From contig NZ_CP121650.1 of the NCBI RefSeq assembly GCF_029714405.1, forward strand, positions 5,957,001 through 6,021,000: a DNA stretch of 64,000 bases. The letters are read 5' to 3'. The notes below the pieces were generated by a model, which worked only from the letters and a program-made list of their open reading frames with translations, ran no database searches and was not told where the DNA came from. This DNA comes from Bradyrhizobium sp. CB82 (GTDB lineage: Bacteria; Pseudomonadota; Alphaproteobacteria; Rhizobiales; Xanthobacteraceae). The position numbers and the translations under genes were made by a program. The first letter of the stretch is position 1; each line of letters begins with the position of its first letter. Shown here in pieces: positions 53,065 through 61,404 of the stretch.

Positions 53065-53146
53065 CGTCATTGCGAGCAGAGCGAAGCAATCTAGGAATCT
53101 TTCCGCGCCGACAGCCCCGGATTGCTTCGCTGCGCTCGCAATGACG
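53065..53146. repeat. Dispersed palindromic repeat, copy 2
   Basis: Left end CGTCATTGCGAGCAGAGCGA, right end TCGCTGCGCTCGCAATGACG: an imperfect inverted repeat related to 36853-36938. The arms share the GCGAAGCAATC / GATTGCTTCGC core. Confidence 0.7.
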
Positions 53147-53345
53147 GAGTGTGGGCAAATTTACGTCTCTACTGATTGCAGCAAGAGCGTCGGTGGCAGC
53201 GCGTGAATCGTCCGCCGCAGCCCTGTATCTAACGATAGCCAATCGCTCTACCTCAGCTAGAGTAACGATCTGTTGTTAGCCAGCCTCGATTCCCGAGAGC
53301 GACTTCGGCCAGTTCAATGACGCCCTGCTCAAGGCGCTCGGGACA

Positions 53346-53450
53346 CTCTAGAGCCGTTTCCGTTCCGATTGAATCGGAACGGGGCTCTAGACTCTTGTTT
53401 TGACGCGTTTTCTTCACGCGAACCGGTGTCCACTTCGCTGGAAAACGCTC
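53346..53450. repeat. RIME-like mosaic repeat with two hairpins
   Basis: First hairpin 53348-53390: CTAGAGCC ... GGCTCTAG with inner CGTTCCGATT / AATCGGAACG. Second hairpin 53405-53448: GCGTTTTC ... GAAAACGC enclosing CACGCGAACCGGTGTCCACT. This double-palindrome layout is that of the intergenic mosaic elements (RIME-type) of rhizobia. It lies just upstream of the membrane operon at 53487. Confidence 0.75.
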
Positions 53451-53486
53451 TAAACTCGAACAAGATTCGAACTCATCGGAGGACTC

Positions 53487-53906
53487 ATGGACATCATCAG
53501 ATTGTGCGCACTTGGCTATGCCGCACTGCTTGGTTTCGTGATCCTGACCGGTTACATCCCCACCTTCATCGACCAGAACGACATGATCTTCGGCCTGTTC
53601 CGCCGCACCTGGTACGCCGACGGCCTGCACCTCGTCTCCGCGCTGTGGGCGCTCGCCTCGGCGCTGACCTCACGCCGCGCATCCGAACTGTTCTTCCAGC
53701 TCTTCGGCGTGTTCTATTTCGCCGATGGCGTGCTCGGCCTCCTCACCGGCAGCGGCTATCTCGATTTCGGTATCCTCATCAACGGCGTGCTGAACCTGCC
53801 ATTGTCGACCCGCATCTTCGCCAATGCGCCGCATCTCGGCCTTGGCGGGCTTGCCATCCTGATCGGCTATCTCCTTGCACCGCGCACGCGCCCGGCCCAT
53901 GCTTAA
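53487..53906 (+). CDS. Four-helix membrane protein of unknown function
   Basis: Protein of 139 residues with four hydrophobic helices (YAALLGFVILTGYIPTFI, YADGLHLVSALWALASALTS, FFQLFGVFYFADGVLGLLTG, LGLGGLAILIGYLLAP) and short loops. DUF4383-like in general form, but this is not certain. GGAGG is 8 bases before the ATG. First gene of a three-gene unit; its last 8 bases overlap the next start. Confidence 0.75.
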   Translation: MDIIRLCALGYAALLGFVILTGYIPTFIDQNDMIFGLFRRTWYADGLHLVSALWALASALTSRRASELFFQLFGVFYFADGVLGLLTGSGYLDFGILINGVLNLPLSTRIFANAPHLGLGGLAILIGYLLAPRTRPAHA

Positions 53907-55014
53907 GCGACCGACGCTCGAGCGCTTTGGCCGCATCGTCCTGACGCTGCTCGCCCTGATCGCCGTCGCGATCCTCGGGCCGGTCGCCTATATCGAGGGG
54001 ACCTGCCAGCCCGCCTCGCAACCCGCGGCGCCGGCGACGGCGGCAGTGACGCTGCCGCTGATCGGCGAGAAGGGCTATCGCCGGCCGCTCGACAACACCT
54101 ATTTCACCTTCCCCGAATGGTACATCGTCTATTCCTTCGAGGATTTTGGCCGCTTCCTCGACCAGTCCAGCGAAAGCCATTTCGGTTACTTGCGCCACAT
54201 CCTCGGCTTCTGGCGCAGCTTCTGCACCATCAATCGCGCGGTGCCGGCAGCAGCGGAATCGCGCTTCGACGTGAAAATGATGATCTACGTCATCGGCATC
54301 AGCTACTCCGCCGAATACGCGATCAAGGGACTTTACGAGAACACGATCGGGCGTGCGTTCGAATGGATCAGGGGTCAGAAGCTTACGCCGCAGGATGAAT
54401 ACGCCCGCGCGGTGCTGCAGGACTATGCGGCATTCCTCTACACCATCCCCTGGTACAAATATCCGTTCAGCGACACGCTGAACGGGCTGACGGCGATCTC
54501 GGCGCCGACACCAAGTACCTTGCGCACATGGGAGCGCGACTTCGCGCTCGGCACCGAATACTTCATCAAGATCGGCTACGCCGCCGCGATCCAGAAGGCG
54601 CTCGATGCCAGCGACGACGACGAGCCGCGCGACATCATGTTCGTGGTCGCTGCGCTGCCGCAGGACGTGCTCAGCGCCGAGCCCCGCATCACCCCCGTCC
54701 GGACGCTGTCGCCGGATTGGCAGCTCGTGCAGGCTCCGCGCTACAAGGCGCTGAGCGAGATCCTGAACAGGCTACTCGACGGCGGTCACCGCCTCGCCGA
54801 GATCGCCGGCAATCACGAGATCCTCATCACGGTGATCGCGCCGAAAGCGACGGCTCTCGATATTCCCGACACTACGGAACTGTTTTCACTGGATCTGGAC
54901 GCCAAGCCCGGCTTCCGCAGGGCCGGCCTTAAGGCTAGGATCGACCGGCTCGTCGAGATCAAGCGCGAGCTGACGACCAAGGGTGTAAGCCTTGAGCATT
55001 TCTACGACTATTAA
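53899..55014 (+). CDS. Membrane-anchored protein of unknown function
   Basis: Protein of 371 residues from MLKRPTLERFGR, overlapping the upstream gene by 8 bases. One N-terminal transmembrane helix (about 11-33), then a large soluble part with aromatic-rich stretches: PLDNTYFTFPEWYIVYSFED, FGYLRHILGFWRSFCTINRA, FLYTIPWYKYPFSDTLNGL, and a mixed C-terminal domain ending GVSLEHFYDY. No motif or family recognised. Likely periplasmic. Gene-like codon use and the overlap support it as real. Confidence 0.78.
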   Translation: MLKRPTLERFGRIVLTLLALIAVAILGPVAYIEGTCQPASQPAAPATAAVTLPLIGEKGYRRPLDNTYFTFPEWYIVYSFEDFGRFLDQSSESHFGYLRHILGFWRSFCTINRAVPAAAESRFDVKMMIYVIGISYSAEYAIKGLYENTIGRAFEWIRGQKLTPQDEYARAVLQDYAAFLYTIPWYKYPFSDTLNGLTAISAPTPSTLRTWERDFALGTEYFIKIGYAAAIQKALDASDDDEPRDIMFVVAALPQDVLSAEPRITPVRTLSPDWQLVQAPRYKALSEILNRLLDGGHRLAEIAGNHEILITVIAPKATALDIPDTTELFSLDLDAKPGFRRAGLKARIDRLVEIKRELTTKGVSLEHFYDY

Positions 55015-55117
55015 ATCCGATGACACTGATCGAGATGGTGCAGCTCCGGCAACCACCTCCCCGTTGGGGAGAGGTGATCGACCAAGCGGTGCGGCCTCCT
55101 CCTGTTGTGAGGAAGCC

Positions 55118-55438
55118 ATGCCACCACGCAAGCTGTCATCGCTCTGCAGGATCGCCGGCGCGATCGCGCTCGTCGTCACGGGCTGGCTTGCGCTCGTCGT
55201 TGCCCTGACCTTCGGCACCGCGCCGGGCCGCCCGCTCGCCGTGATCGGGTCGCAGGCGCAGGCGATCGCGGCAATCGCAAAGGCCGACGGCCGCGTGCTG
55301 ACCTCGAACACCTATGTCACGATCGCCCGCTCCGACGCTGCCGACTTCGTCGGCCGGCTCTACGCCGCCGGCGCCCTGCTGGTGCTCGACGCCGAGCAGG
55401 CCGGCGGCTGCAACGGGCTGGTGCCGAGGCGGAGCTGA
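55118..55438 (+). CDS. Small membrane-anchored hypothetical protein
   Basis: Protein of 106 residues from MPPRKLSSLC (GAGGAAG 5 bases upstream). One transmembrane helix (IAGAIALVVTGWLALVVALT), then a small domain with IGSQAQAIAAIAKADGRVLT and a hydrophobic end GALLVLDAEQAGGCNG. Third gene of the unit, 103 bp after the second. No family recognised; the domain looks like a periplasmic sensor or regulator fragment. Confidence 0.6.
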   Translation: MPPRKLSSLCRIAGAIALVVTGWLALVVALTFGTAPGRPLAVIGSQAQAIAAIAKADGRVLTSNTYVTIARSDAADFVGRLYAAGALLVLDAEQAGGCNGLVPRRS

Positions 55439-55587
55439 GCGCACTTAGAAGCGCGACGGGTTCTGGTTGAACTGGTGCGAGCCGAGAACTTCAATTCACC
55501 TCAAGCCTTGGCACTGGCGCCGCTATCGAGGAAGAGCGAACATTGCCTGGCTGACAATCTCCAGCGGATCGGTCGAAAATGATGTGG

Positions 55588-56964
55588 TGGACGACGCCCG
55601 CTCCCGGCATCGAATGTGCCAAAGGGTGATCGTTGAACCACGAATCACCGGAGGGGGGTCGTCCACATGCAGGTTAGCACCATCGGCGTTGATCTCGCCA
55701 AGAACGTGTTCCAAGTGCACGGCGTGGATAGTGCGGGCAAGGTCGTCATCATTCGTCAGTTGCGGCGCAAGCAGGTCATTGACTTCTTTAGCAAGATTTC
55801 CCCTTGCCTGGTCGGCATGGAAGCCTGCGGAACCGCGCATCATTGGGCGCGTGAAGTCTCCAAGCTCGGTCACACCGTCCGTCTGATGCCGCCGAGCTAC
55901 GTGAAGGGCTATGTCAAACGGTCGAAAAACGATGCGGCCGAGCAGCCGCCATCTGTGAGGCCGTGACACGCCCATCAATGCGGTTCGTGCCGATCAAGTC
56001 GGCCGCAAGCCTTGCTGATGTTGCATCGAACGCGGGATCTTTTGATCCGTCAGCGCACGCAGCTGATCAATGCGCTCCGAGCCCACCTTGCCGAGTTCGG
56101 CCTCGTTGCGGAGACGGGACGCGAAGGTCTCGCGCAGCTTGCCGAGATCATCACGGACGAGAGTAATCGCGAAGCTCTTCCGTCTGCGATGAAGCAGGCG
56201 CTGCAGGCCATTGTCGATCAACTCGCTGCGCTGGAATTGCAGATCGGGGCTCTGGATCGCTCCATTCACGCCCATCATCGTGCCAATGATATGAGCTGCC
56301 GCATCGAGACCGTGCCCGGGATAGGCGTGATCGGGGCCACGGCCATCGCTTCTACTGTCACAGACCCGAGTAACTTCAAATCCGGTCGGGATTTTGCCGC
56401 ATGGATCGGACTTGTGCCGCGGCAGCACTCGACCGGGGGCAAGGAGCGGCTCGGCGGCATCTCCAAGCAGGGAGATCGCTACCTTCGACGGTTGCTCGTC
56501 GTCGGTGCAACATCCGTTGTTCAACACGCTCGGCGGCATCCGCAAAAGCATCCCTGGATCATAAGGCTGCTGGCCAGGAAGCCGGCCAAGCTCGTCGCCG
56601 TTGCCGTTGCCAACAAGATGGCGCGCATCGCCTGGGCAATCATGGCCAAGGGAGGATACTATCGCGCGCCGGAGCCTGCTGCAGCCACCTGAAGGGGCTT
56701 GGCAATGGGAGCGTGAGGCGACGGCGGAGCAAGACAATCGAATTGCGAGGGTGATGATGGTGTGATGCGAAACGGTCGAGCCGTCGATCGGGACAACCCG
56801 CTTTCTGGGTCATGGGCGTCAGAGCCCGTGCGAATGATTGGGACCCGATCCGCGGACTACATCAGGGCCAGCGGTCATGGTGCCGCGCAAACAGGCCGGA
56901 CACATGACTTGCACCCGACCGCCAGCCGAACGTCAGATTCTTCTTGCAACGTGGGCGTCGTCCA
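55588..56964 (+). mobile_element. IS110/IS1111-type insertion sequence
   Basis: TGGACGACGCCC (55588-55599) and GGGCGTCGTCCA (56953-56964) form a perfect 12-bp inverted pair around the transposase gene. Subterminal inverted repeats of this length, a DEDD transposase and a length of about 1.4 kb fit the IS1111 branch of IS110. No target duplication is expected for this family. A third partial copy of the motif (GTCGTCCACA) lies just before the transposase start. The true ends may be a few bases outside the repeats. Confidence 0.8.
55667..56692 (+). pseudogene. IS110-family transposase, frame disrupted
   Basis: N-terminal DEDD part: STIGVDLAKNVFQVHG (Asp), LVGMEACGTAHHWA (Glu), KRSKNDAA (Asp). 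The C-terminal transposase_20 part is CRIETVPGIGVIGATAIAS, FAAWIGLVPRQHSTGGKERL and GGISKQGDRYLRRLLVVGAT. Near 55943 one base is missing, so AVTRPSMRFVPIKSA is read in another frame; near 56007 about five bases are missing, which brings back the first frame. The middle peptide is thus scrambled and interrupted by a stop. GGAGGGG lies ahead of the ATG. Likely inactive, though mobilisable by an intact copy elsewhere. Confidence 0.88.
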
Positions 56965-57017
56965 CACATGACCCGATGCGGTCAAAAAATGCGGCAGGCG
57001 TCGAGTATACACTGTGT

Positions 57018-57038
57018 CGAAACGTCGCGACCGTTTCG
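57018..57038. promoter_or_regulatory. Inverted repeat upstream of cyclase gene
   Basis: CGAAACG and CGTTTCG are perfect inverted arms around TCGCGAC, 145 bp upstream of the cyclase start and just right of the insertion sequence. Could be an operator; no other support. Confidence 0.3.
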
Positions 57039-57182
57039 CATCCGATATTCTGCTGCCGTGATATCTTTGCTGGTGGGCTCTTGAGTTCCACGCAAATCGG
57101 CCGACGTTCGCGCAGAAGCGGCGCTGTCCCCGTTTGCGTGCGGTGAGCCGCAGAGGGTTTATTCGCCGGGAGGGAAACCCGG

Positions 57183-58952
57183 ATGGCTTCGGATCAGGTC
57201 AAGCGCAAGCTCGCCGCCATACTCGCTGCCGATATTGCCGGGTATAGCAGGTTAATGGGTGCGGACGAGGCCGGTACGCTCGCGCGCCTGAAGGAATATC
57301 GCCGAGAGCTGATTGATCCCAAGAACAGGCAATATCGCGGTCGCGTGGTCAAGACGACGGGTGATGGCATCCTCATCGAGTTTCCGAGCGTGGTGGATGC
57401 GATATCCTGCTCGATCGAGGTCCAGCTGGGCATGTGCGAACGCAATGCCGATATCCCTCCGGAGAAACGCATCGAATTCCGCATTGGGATCAACCTAGGC
57501 GATGTGATTGTTGAGGGTCGCGACCTCTATGGCGACGGTGTCAACATCGCGGCGCGATTGGAGGGAGTGGCCGAGCCCGGCGGCATCTGCATATCCCAGA
57601 CAGTCCTCAATCACGCACGCGGCAAGATCGCCTTCGAGTTCGAGGATCTCGGCGAGCTAGCTCTCAAGAACATCGTCCGACCTGTGCATGTCTACCACCT
57701 GCTGCTCAATTCCAGCCGTGGCGACGTGGCATCTCGGTCTTCGGAACCACCGCTGGCCTTGCCGGACAAGCCCTCGATTGCAGTGCTGCCTTTCCAGAAC
57801 ATGTCCGATGATCCCGAGCAGGAGTACTTTGCGGATGGGATGGTTGAGGAGATCACGACGGCGCTTTCGCGGTTCAAATGGTTGTTCGTCATCGCTCGCA
57901 ATTCGAGCTTCACTTTCAAGGGCACTTCTGTCGATATCAAGGAGGTCAGACGCAGGCTCGGCGTGCGCTATGTCCTTGAAGGGTCTGTGCGCAAGGCCGC
58001 GGGGAAGGTTCGCATCACAGGACAGTTGATTGATGCTGCGACAGGCGCGCACCTATGGGCGGACAGGTTCGAGCGTGACCTGACGGACGTTTTTGCTCTC
58101 CAGGACGAAGTCACGGTCGCGGTTGTCTCAGCCATTCAGCCAAAATTGCTTCAAACAGAAATTGCGATAGCGACGCGACGGCGGCCAGAGAACCTCACCG
58201 CCTATGATTTTTTTCTCCGAGCGATGCAGCAGTACTATCCGATGACCCGCGAAGGGTTGGCCGAGACGATAAGGCTGGCTCATCGCGCTTTGGAGCTGGA
58301 TCCTCAGTTCGGCTTTGTTGCCGCTCTGGCAGGTGCCTGCCATACGCAAAAGATTCTTCAAGGCTATGCTATCGATCCTCAATTCGATCGCAAGGAGGCA
58401 GTTCGGCTTCTTCGCTTGGCATTGAGTGTCGATGATGATGATCCCGACACGTTAGCATTGGCTTGCAATATCTCGACCTGGATGGTCGGCGATTGTGAAA
58501 GTACGATCGAAATGGCTGACAAGGCGGTCGCGCTCAACCCCAATTCATTTTTTGCATGGTACTCTAGAGGCTATGCCTATCTTAAACTGGCGGGGCTGCC
58601 GGAGGAAGGTGTCCGGAGCTTTGAGCGTGCCATTCGCATGAACCCGGTAGGCCCGCTGCTACTCCACCCGTTGGCTGGGATGGGGCAGGCCTTTATTGAG
58701 CTTCGTCGCTTTGACGAGGCCATTCTCGCAGGGAAGAAAGCGCTCCGCCAGCGCCCCGACTATTCGCCAGCTTACCGCTGTCTCGCCGCCGCTTTCGCCC
58801 ATCTCGGACGTGATGCGGAGGCCCGTGAGGCGGCGGCGCGTCTGCTTGAGGCCGATCCCGCCTTTACAATAAGTGGATTCATCGCTCGGGGCGGGCAATC
58901 AAAGGCGAAGTTGTTGATTGAGGGCCTCAGCAAAGCGGGGTTGCCTGAATGA
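57183..58952 (+). CDS. Class III adenylate cyclase with TolB-like and TPR domains
   Basis: Protein of 589 residues. Cyclase domain (about 1-180): metal Asp in ILAADIAGYSRLM and VKTTGDGILIEFPS, and DLYGDGVNIAARLEGVAEPG with the transition-state Asn/Arg. Then a TolB-amino-terminal/FlgO-like segment (about 195-330, KPSIAVLPFQNMSDDPEQEY, FADGMVEEITTALSRFKWLF) and TPR repeats to the end (LDPQFGFVAALAGACH, LNPNSFFAWYSRGYAY, LRQRPDYSPAYRCL). No membrane helix. Makes cAMP in response to an unknown partner. Base composition is less GC-rich and codon use less biased than the neighbours, and an insertion sequence lies just upstream, so it may be acquired. Confidence 0.92.
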   Translation: MASDQVKRKLAAILAADIAGYSRLMGADEAGTLARLKEYRRELIDPKNRQYRGRVVKTTGDGILIEFPSVVDAISCSIEVQLGMCERNADIPPEKRIEFRIGINLGDVIVEGRDLYGDGVNIAARLEGVAEPGGICISQTVLNHARGKIAFEFEDLGELALKNIVRPVHVYHLLLNSSRGDVASRSSEPPLALPDKPSIAVLPFQNMSDDPEQEYFADGMVEEITTALSRFKWLFVIARNSSFTFKGTSVDIKEVRRRLGVRYVLEGSVRKAAGKVRITGQLIDAATGAHLWADRFERDLTDVFALQDEVTVAVVSAIQPKLLQTEIAIATRRRPENLTAYDFFLRAMQQYYPMTREGLAETIRLAHRALELDPQFGFVAALAGACHTQKILQGYAIDPQFDRKEAVRLLRLALSVDDDDPDTLALACNISTWMVGDCESTIEMADKAVALNPNSFFAWYSRGYAYLKLAGLPEEGVRSFERAIRMNPVGPLLLHPLAGMGQAFIELRRFDEAILAGKKALRQRPDYSPAYRCLAAAFAHLGRDAEAREAAARLLEADPAFTISGFIARGGQSKAKLLIEGLSKAGLPE

Positions 58953-59102
58953 GCTCACGCTGAGACTAGCGCCGAATGACCGCTCATGGCCCTTCGCGAC
59001 ATATTGCACCATCGCGTGATCCAGGCCGCCAACGAAGTAAAGCGCACCTGGCATCGTCGCACTGCGCCACCAAACTAAGGGTGCACGGCCTGGTTTGTCG
59101 CT

Positions 59103-60701
59103 CTACGAGCCATATTTCTCGTACATCGTATTGGTCAAGAGACCAGCCGGGTCGTACTTGCGCTTGGCCGCGAAGAAGTCGTCTATCTGCGGATAGGACT
59201 TCTTGAGCTGATCGCGCGAATAATAGAGCTGATACGGCAGGAAGAAGCGTCCTTGATTGGCGATGGTGAGGTCGATCAACTCCTCCGTCACCTTCTTCAT
59301 GCGGCGGTTGCCCTCATCGTCCGTCGGCTGGTTGATGTAGAGCACCAGCGAAAACGCCGGCTCTGGCGAATAGGTGAGGAAATTCTCCTCCTTGTGCACG
59401 ACGCGAACCGACGCGTTCAGGAGATTGGTCTTGTTGTCGAGCATGATCCTGCGCATGCCGTCGACGAAAGCGACGAAGTTTCTACGTGGAATGAAGTATT
59501 CGTGGAGGATGTCGGTCTCGTCCTGAAGCGCGTTGCGCAGGTAGGGCACGGAGTCGTGCATGGGATTGTTGCGGCTGACGAGGCAGGCTTCGCCCGAGGC
59601 GATCGCTTTGGCGCGGGTGACCGTGCAGGTCTCCATCCGGTGCTCGATGTGCTTCTCGGACAGCCACTTCAGCTCCTGGAAGAACGGCCCCTGCTTGGAG
59701 AGGTTGATCGTGAGTCGCCTGAGCCTGGTGCTGCTGACCTCGCCAAGCTCCTCGATCGCGAAATCGCTGCCGTCGGCTTTGGTGTAGGTGTAGAGCAGCA
59801 TTTCCTGCAAGAAGCTGCTCGGCGCGGTCGACAGATGCCCGTACATCAAACCAATATTGTCGTCCTTCTCGATGTCGTCCGCAAACAGCGCAGGGAATGC
59901 CTTGTAGTCGAGCACGCGTCGCCCGGTCTGGTAGACGGCGTTGTCGGCAATATCGAGCTCGGCCTCGACGATGACGCCGAACAGGCCGTAGCCGCCGACC
60001 ACGAGGTTGAACAGCTCCTGGTTCTCGGTGGGCGAGACGCTCTGGATCGAGCCGTCCGCCAGCATCACCTTCATCGTCTTGATCGAGCGGGCCAGCGCGC
60101 CCGCCTGATGATCCATGCCGTGGGCATTGACCGAGATCGAACCGCCGACGCTGAAAATGTCGGTCGACTGCATCGCTCGCACCGCAAAGCGCGGATGTAG
60201 CGCGATCTGGATGTCGTGCCAGGTCGCGCCCGGCTGCACGGTGATGCTGCGTGCCGACTCGTTGAGCGTGATGCGGTTGAAGGTGCGCATGTCCAGCACG
60301 ATGCCGCCCTTGCGGAACGCCTGGCCGCCCATGGAGTGACGCACGCCGGCCGTCGTCACCGGCAGCTTGGTGGCGCGCGCAAAGGCCAGCGTTTTTGCGA
60401 TATCGTCGACGCTGTGCACCTCGACCACGCCGTAGATCTCGGTGCGGTTGAGGCAGCTCGCATCATTGATGTTGCCGCCGAGCTGCGACCACTTTACGCC
60501 CTGAAGCGGCGCGATCGCCCTCACCTTCTCCAGGTCGATCCAGCCCTGCTCGCCGATGTCATCCGCAGCCCGGCAGTCCTTTGGACCGCTTGGATCGGCC
60601 GCCAGCGCCTGCAGCTTGCGGAAGCCATAAACACCGAACAGCGCAACGAGGACGGCAGCGGCCGAGACGCCTGCTTTGAATTTGCCAAAGGATTTTTGCA
60701 T
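59103..60701 (-). CDS. Exported FAD-linked oxidase
   Basis: Protein of 532 residues from MQKSFGKFKAG. Signal-anchor helix (VSAAAVLVALFGVYGF), then an FAD-binding PCMH domain: VVEVHSVDDIAKTLAFARAT, LPVTTAGVRHSMGGQAF, ITVQPGATWHDIQIAL, VGGSISVNAHGMDHQAGAL and VVGGYGLFGVIVEAEL. The C-terminal part resembles aldonolactone/cytokinin-oxidase-type caps (AKRKYDPAGLLTNTMYEKYG). Probably oxidises a sugar- or lactone-like substrate at the periplasmic face; the substrate is unknown. No histidine for covalent flavin can be assigned with certainty. Confidence 0.85.
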   Translation of the reverse strand: MQKSFGKFKAGVSAAAVLVALFGVYGFRKLQALAADPSGPKDCRAADDIGEQGWIDLEKVRAIAPLQGVKWSQLGGNINDASCLNRTEIYGVVEVHSVDDIAKTLAFARATKLPVTTAGVRHSMGGQAFRKGGIVLDMRTFNRITLNESARSITVQPGATWHDIQIALHPRFAVRAMQSTDIFSVGGSISVNAHGMDHQAGALARSIKTMKVMLADGSIQSVSPTENQELFNLVVGGYGLFGVIVEAELDIADNAVYQTGRRVLDYKAFPALFADDIEKDDNIGLMYGHLSTAPSSFLQEMLLYTYTKADGSDFAIEELGEVSSTRLRRLTINLSKQGPFFQELKWLSEKHIEHRMETCTVTRAKAIASGEACLVSRNNPMHDSVPYLRNALQDETDILHEYFIPRRNFVAFVDGMRRIMLDNKTNLLNASVRVVHKEENFLTYSPEPAFSLVLYINQPTDDEGNRRMKKVTEELIDLTIANQGRFFLPYQLYYSRDQLKKSYPQIDDFFAAKRKYDPAGLLTNTMYEKYGS

Positions 60702-60785
60702 AAAGTGATTCCGGTGGGAGGCAGATGATCCGGGAGCGCGGATCATTAGTCAAACCGCCAGCCGCCGGGTTCAAATTCTCGGGAC

Positions 60786-61340
60786 ATGACCATGAAAAGT
60801 TGCCGCATTCATCTGATGGGCGCGTCGGGCTCCGGCGTGACGACGCTCGGCCGGAGGCTTGCGGACCGGCTTGCGCTTCCGCATCACGACAGCGACGATT
60901 ATTTCTGGCTCCCGACCGCACCGCCCTACCAGATGCTTCGTCCCATCCCCGATCGCCTGCGCCTGATGCGCGAGATGTTCCTGCCGCGCCGCGATTGGGT
61001 GCTGAGCGGATCGGTCACCGGATGGGGCGAGGAGCTCATCGCGCATTTCGACCTCGTCGTTTTCGTGATCACGCCGCGCGAGGTGCGGTTGAGCCGCCTG
61101 CGCGCCCGCGAGGCCACGCATTTCGGCGCCGCCGCAGTCGCGCCCGGTGGCTGGCGCCATAAGGAAGCCGAAGCCTTCATCGAATGGGCCTCGCACTACG
61201 AGGCCTGCGACCGCGAAGGCCGCAATCTCGCGAAGCATGAGGCGTGGCTCGCGGGCTTGCCCTGTCCGGTCGTGCGCGTCGACGGCGCGCGGCCCCTTGC
61301 AGAACTCGTCGAGCAGCTATGCAGCGAAGTTCACTGCTGA
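60786..61340 (+). CDS. P-loop kinase-like ATPase
   Basis: Protein of 184 residues with Walker A GASGSGVTTLGRRLAD at residues 12-20 and a FDLVVFVITPREVRLSRLRARE Walker-B/lid segment, as in small adenylate-kinase-like or shikimate-kinase-like proteins annotated as AAA-family ATPases. The lysine of the usual GKT is replaced by Val-Thr (GSGVTT), a known variant in this subgroup. A start two codons later (MKSCRIHLMG, 60792) is equally possible. Cytoplasmic; substrate unknown. Confidence 0.8.
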   Translation: MTMKSCRIHLMGASGSGVTTLGRRLADRLALPHHDSDDYFWLPTAPPYQMLRPIPDRLRLMREMFLPRRDWVLSGSVTGWGEELIAHFDLVVFVITPREVRLSRLRAREATHFGAAAVAPGGWRHKEAEAFIEWASHYEACDREGRNLAKHEAWLAGLPCPVVRVDGARPLAELVEQLCSEVHC

Positions 61341-61404
61341 TGTGATATTGTTGTCGGCGCGCTCATAGCCGAGAACAGCAGAACAACGAAGCAAGGAGAC
61401 AACC

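Larger units (their letters stand above)
52855..53486. other. Repeat-rich intergenic region
   Basis: 632 bp without a gene. It holds three dispersed repeats listed separately (52892, 53065 and 53346). At 53285-53351 the plus strand reads DFGQFNDALLKALGTL and a stop, which may be the tail of a lost gene; the frame is closed by a stop just upstream. Confidence 0.6.

Noticed and set aside
53281..53351. Short plus-strand tail DFGQFNDALLKALGTL followed by a stop
   Set aside because: Only about 20 codons, with an in-frame stop just upstream; too short to name a lost gene.
58976..59080. Short frame MALRDILHHRVIQAANEV after the cyclase gene
   Set aside because: About 30 codons, no good ribosome site, no relatives known; probably chance.
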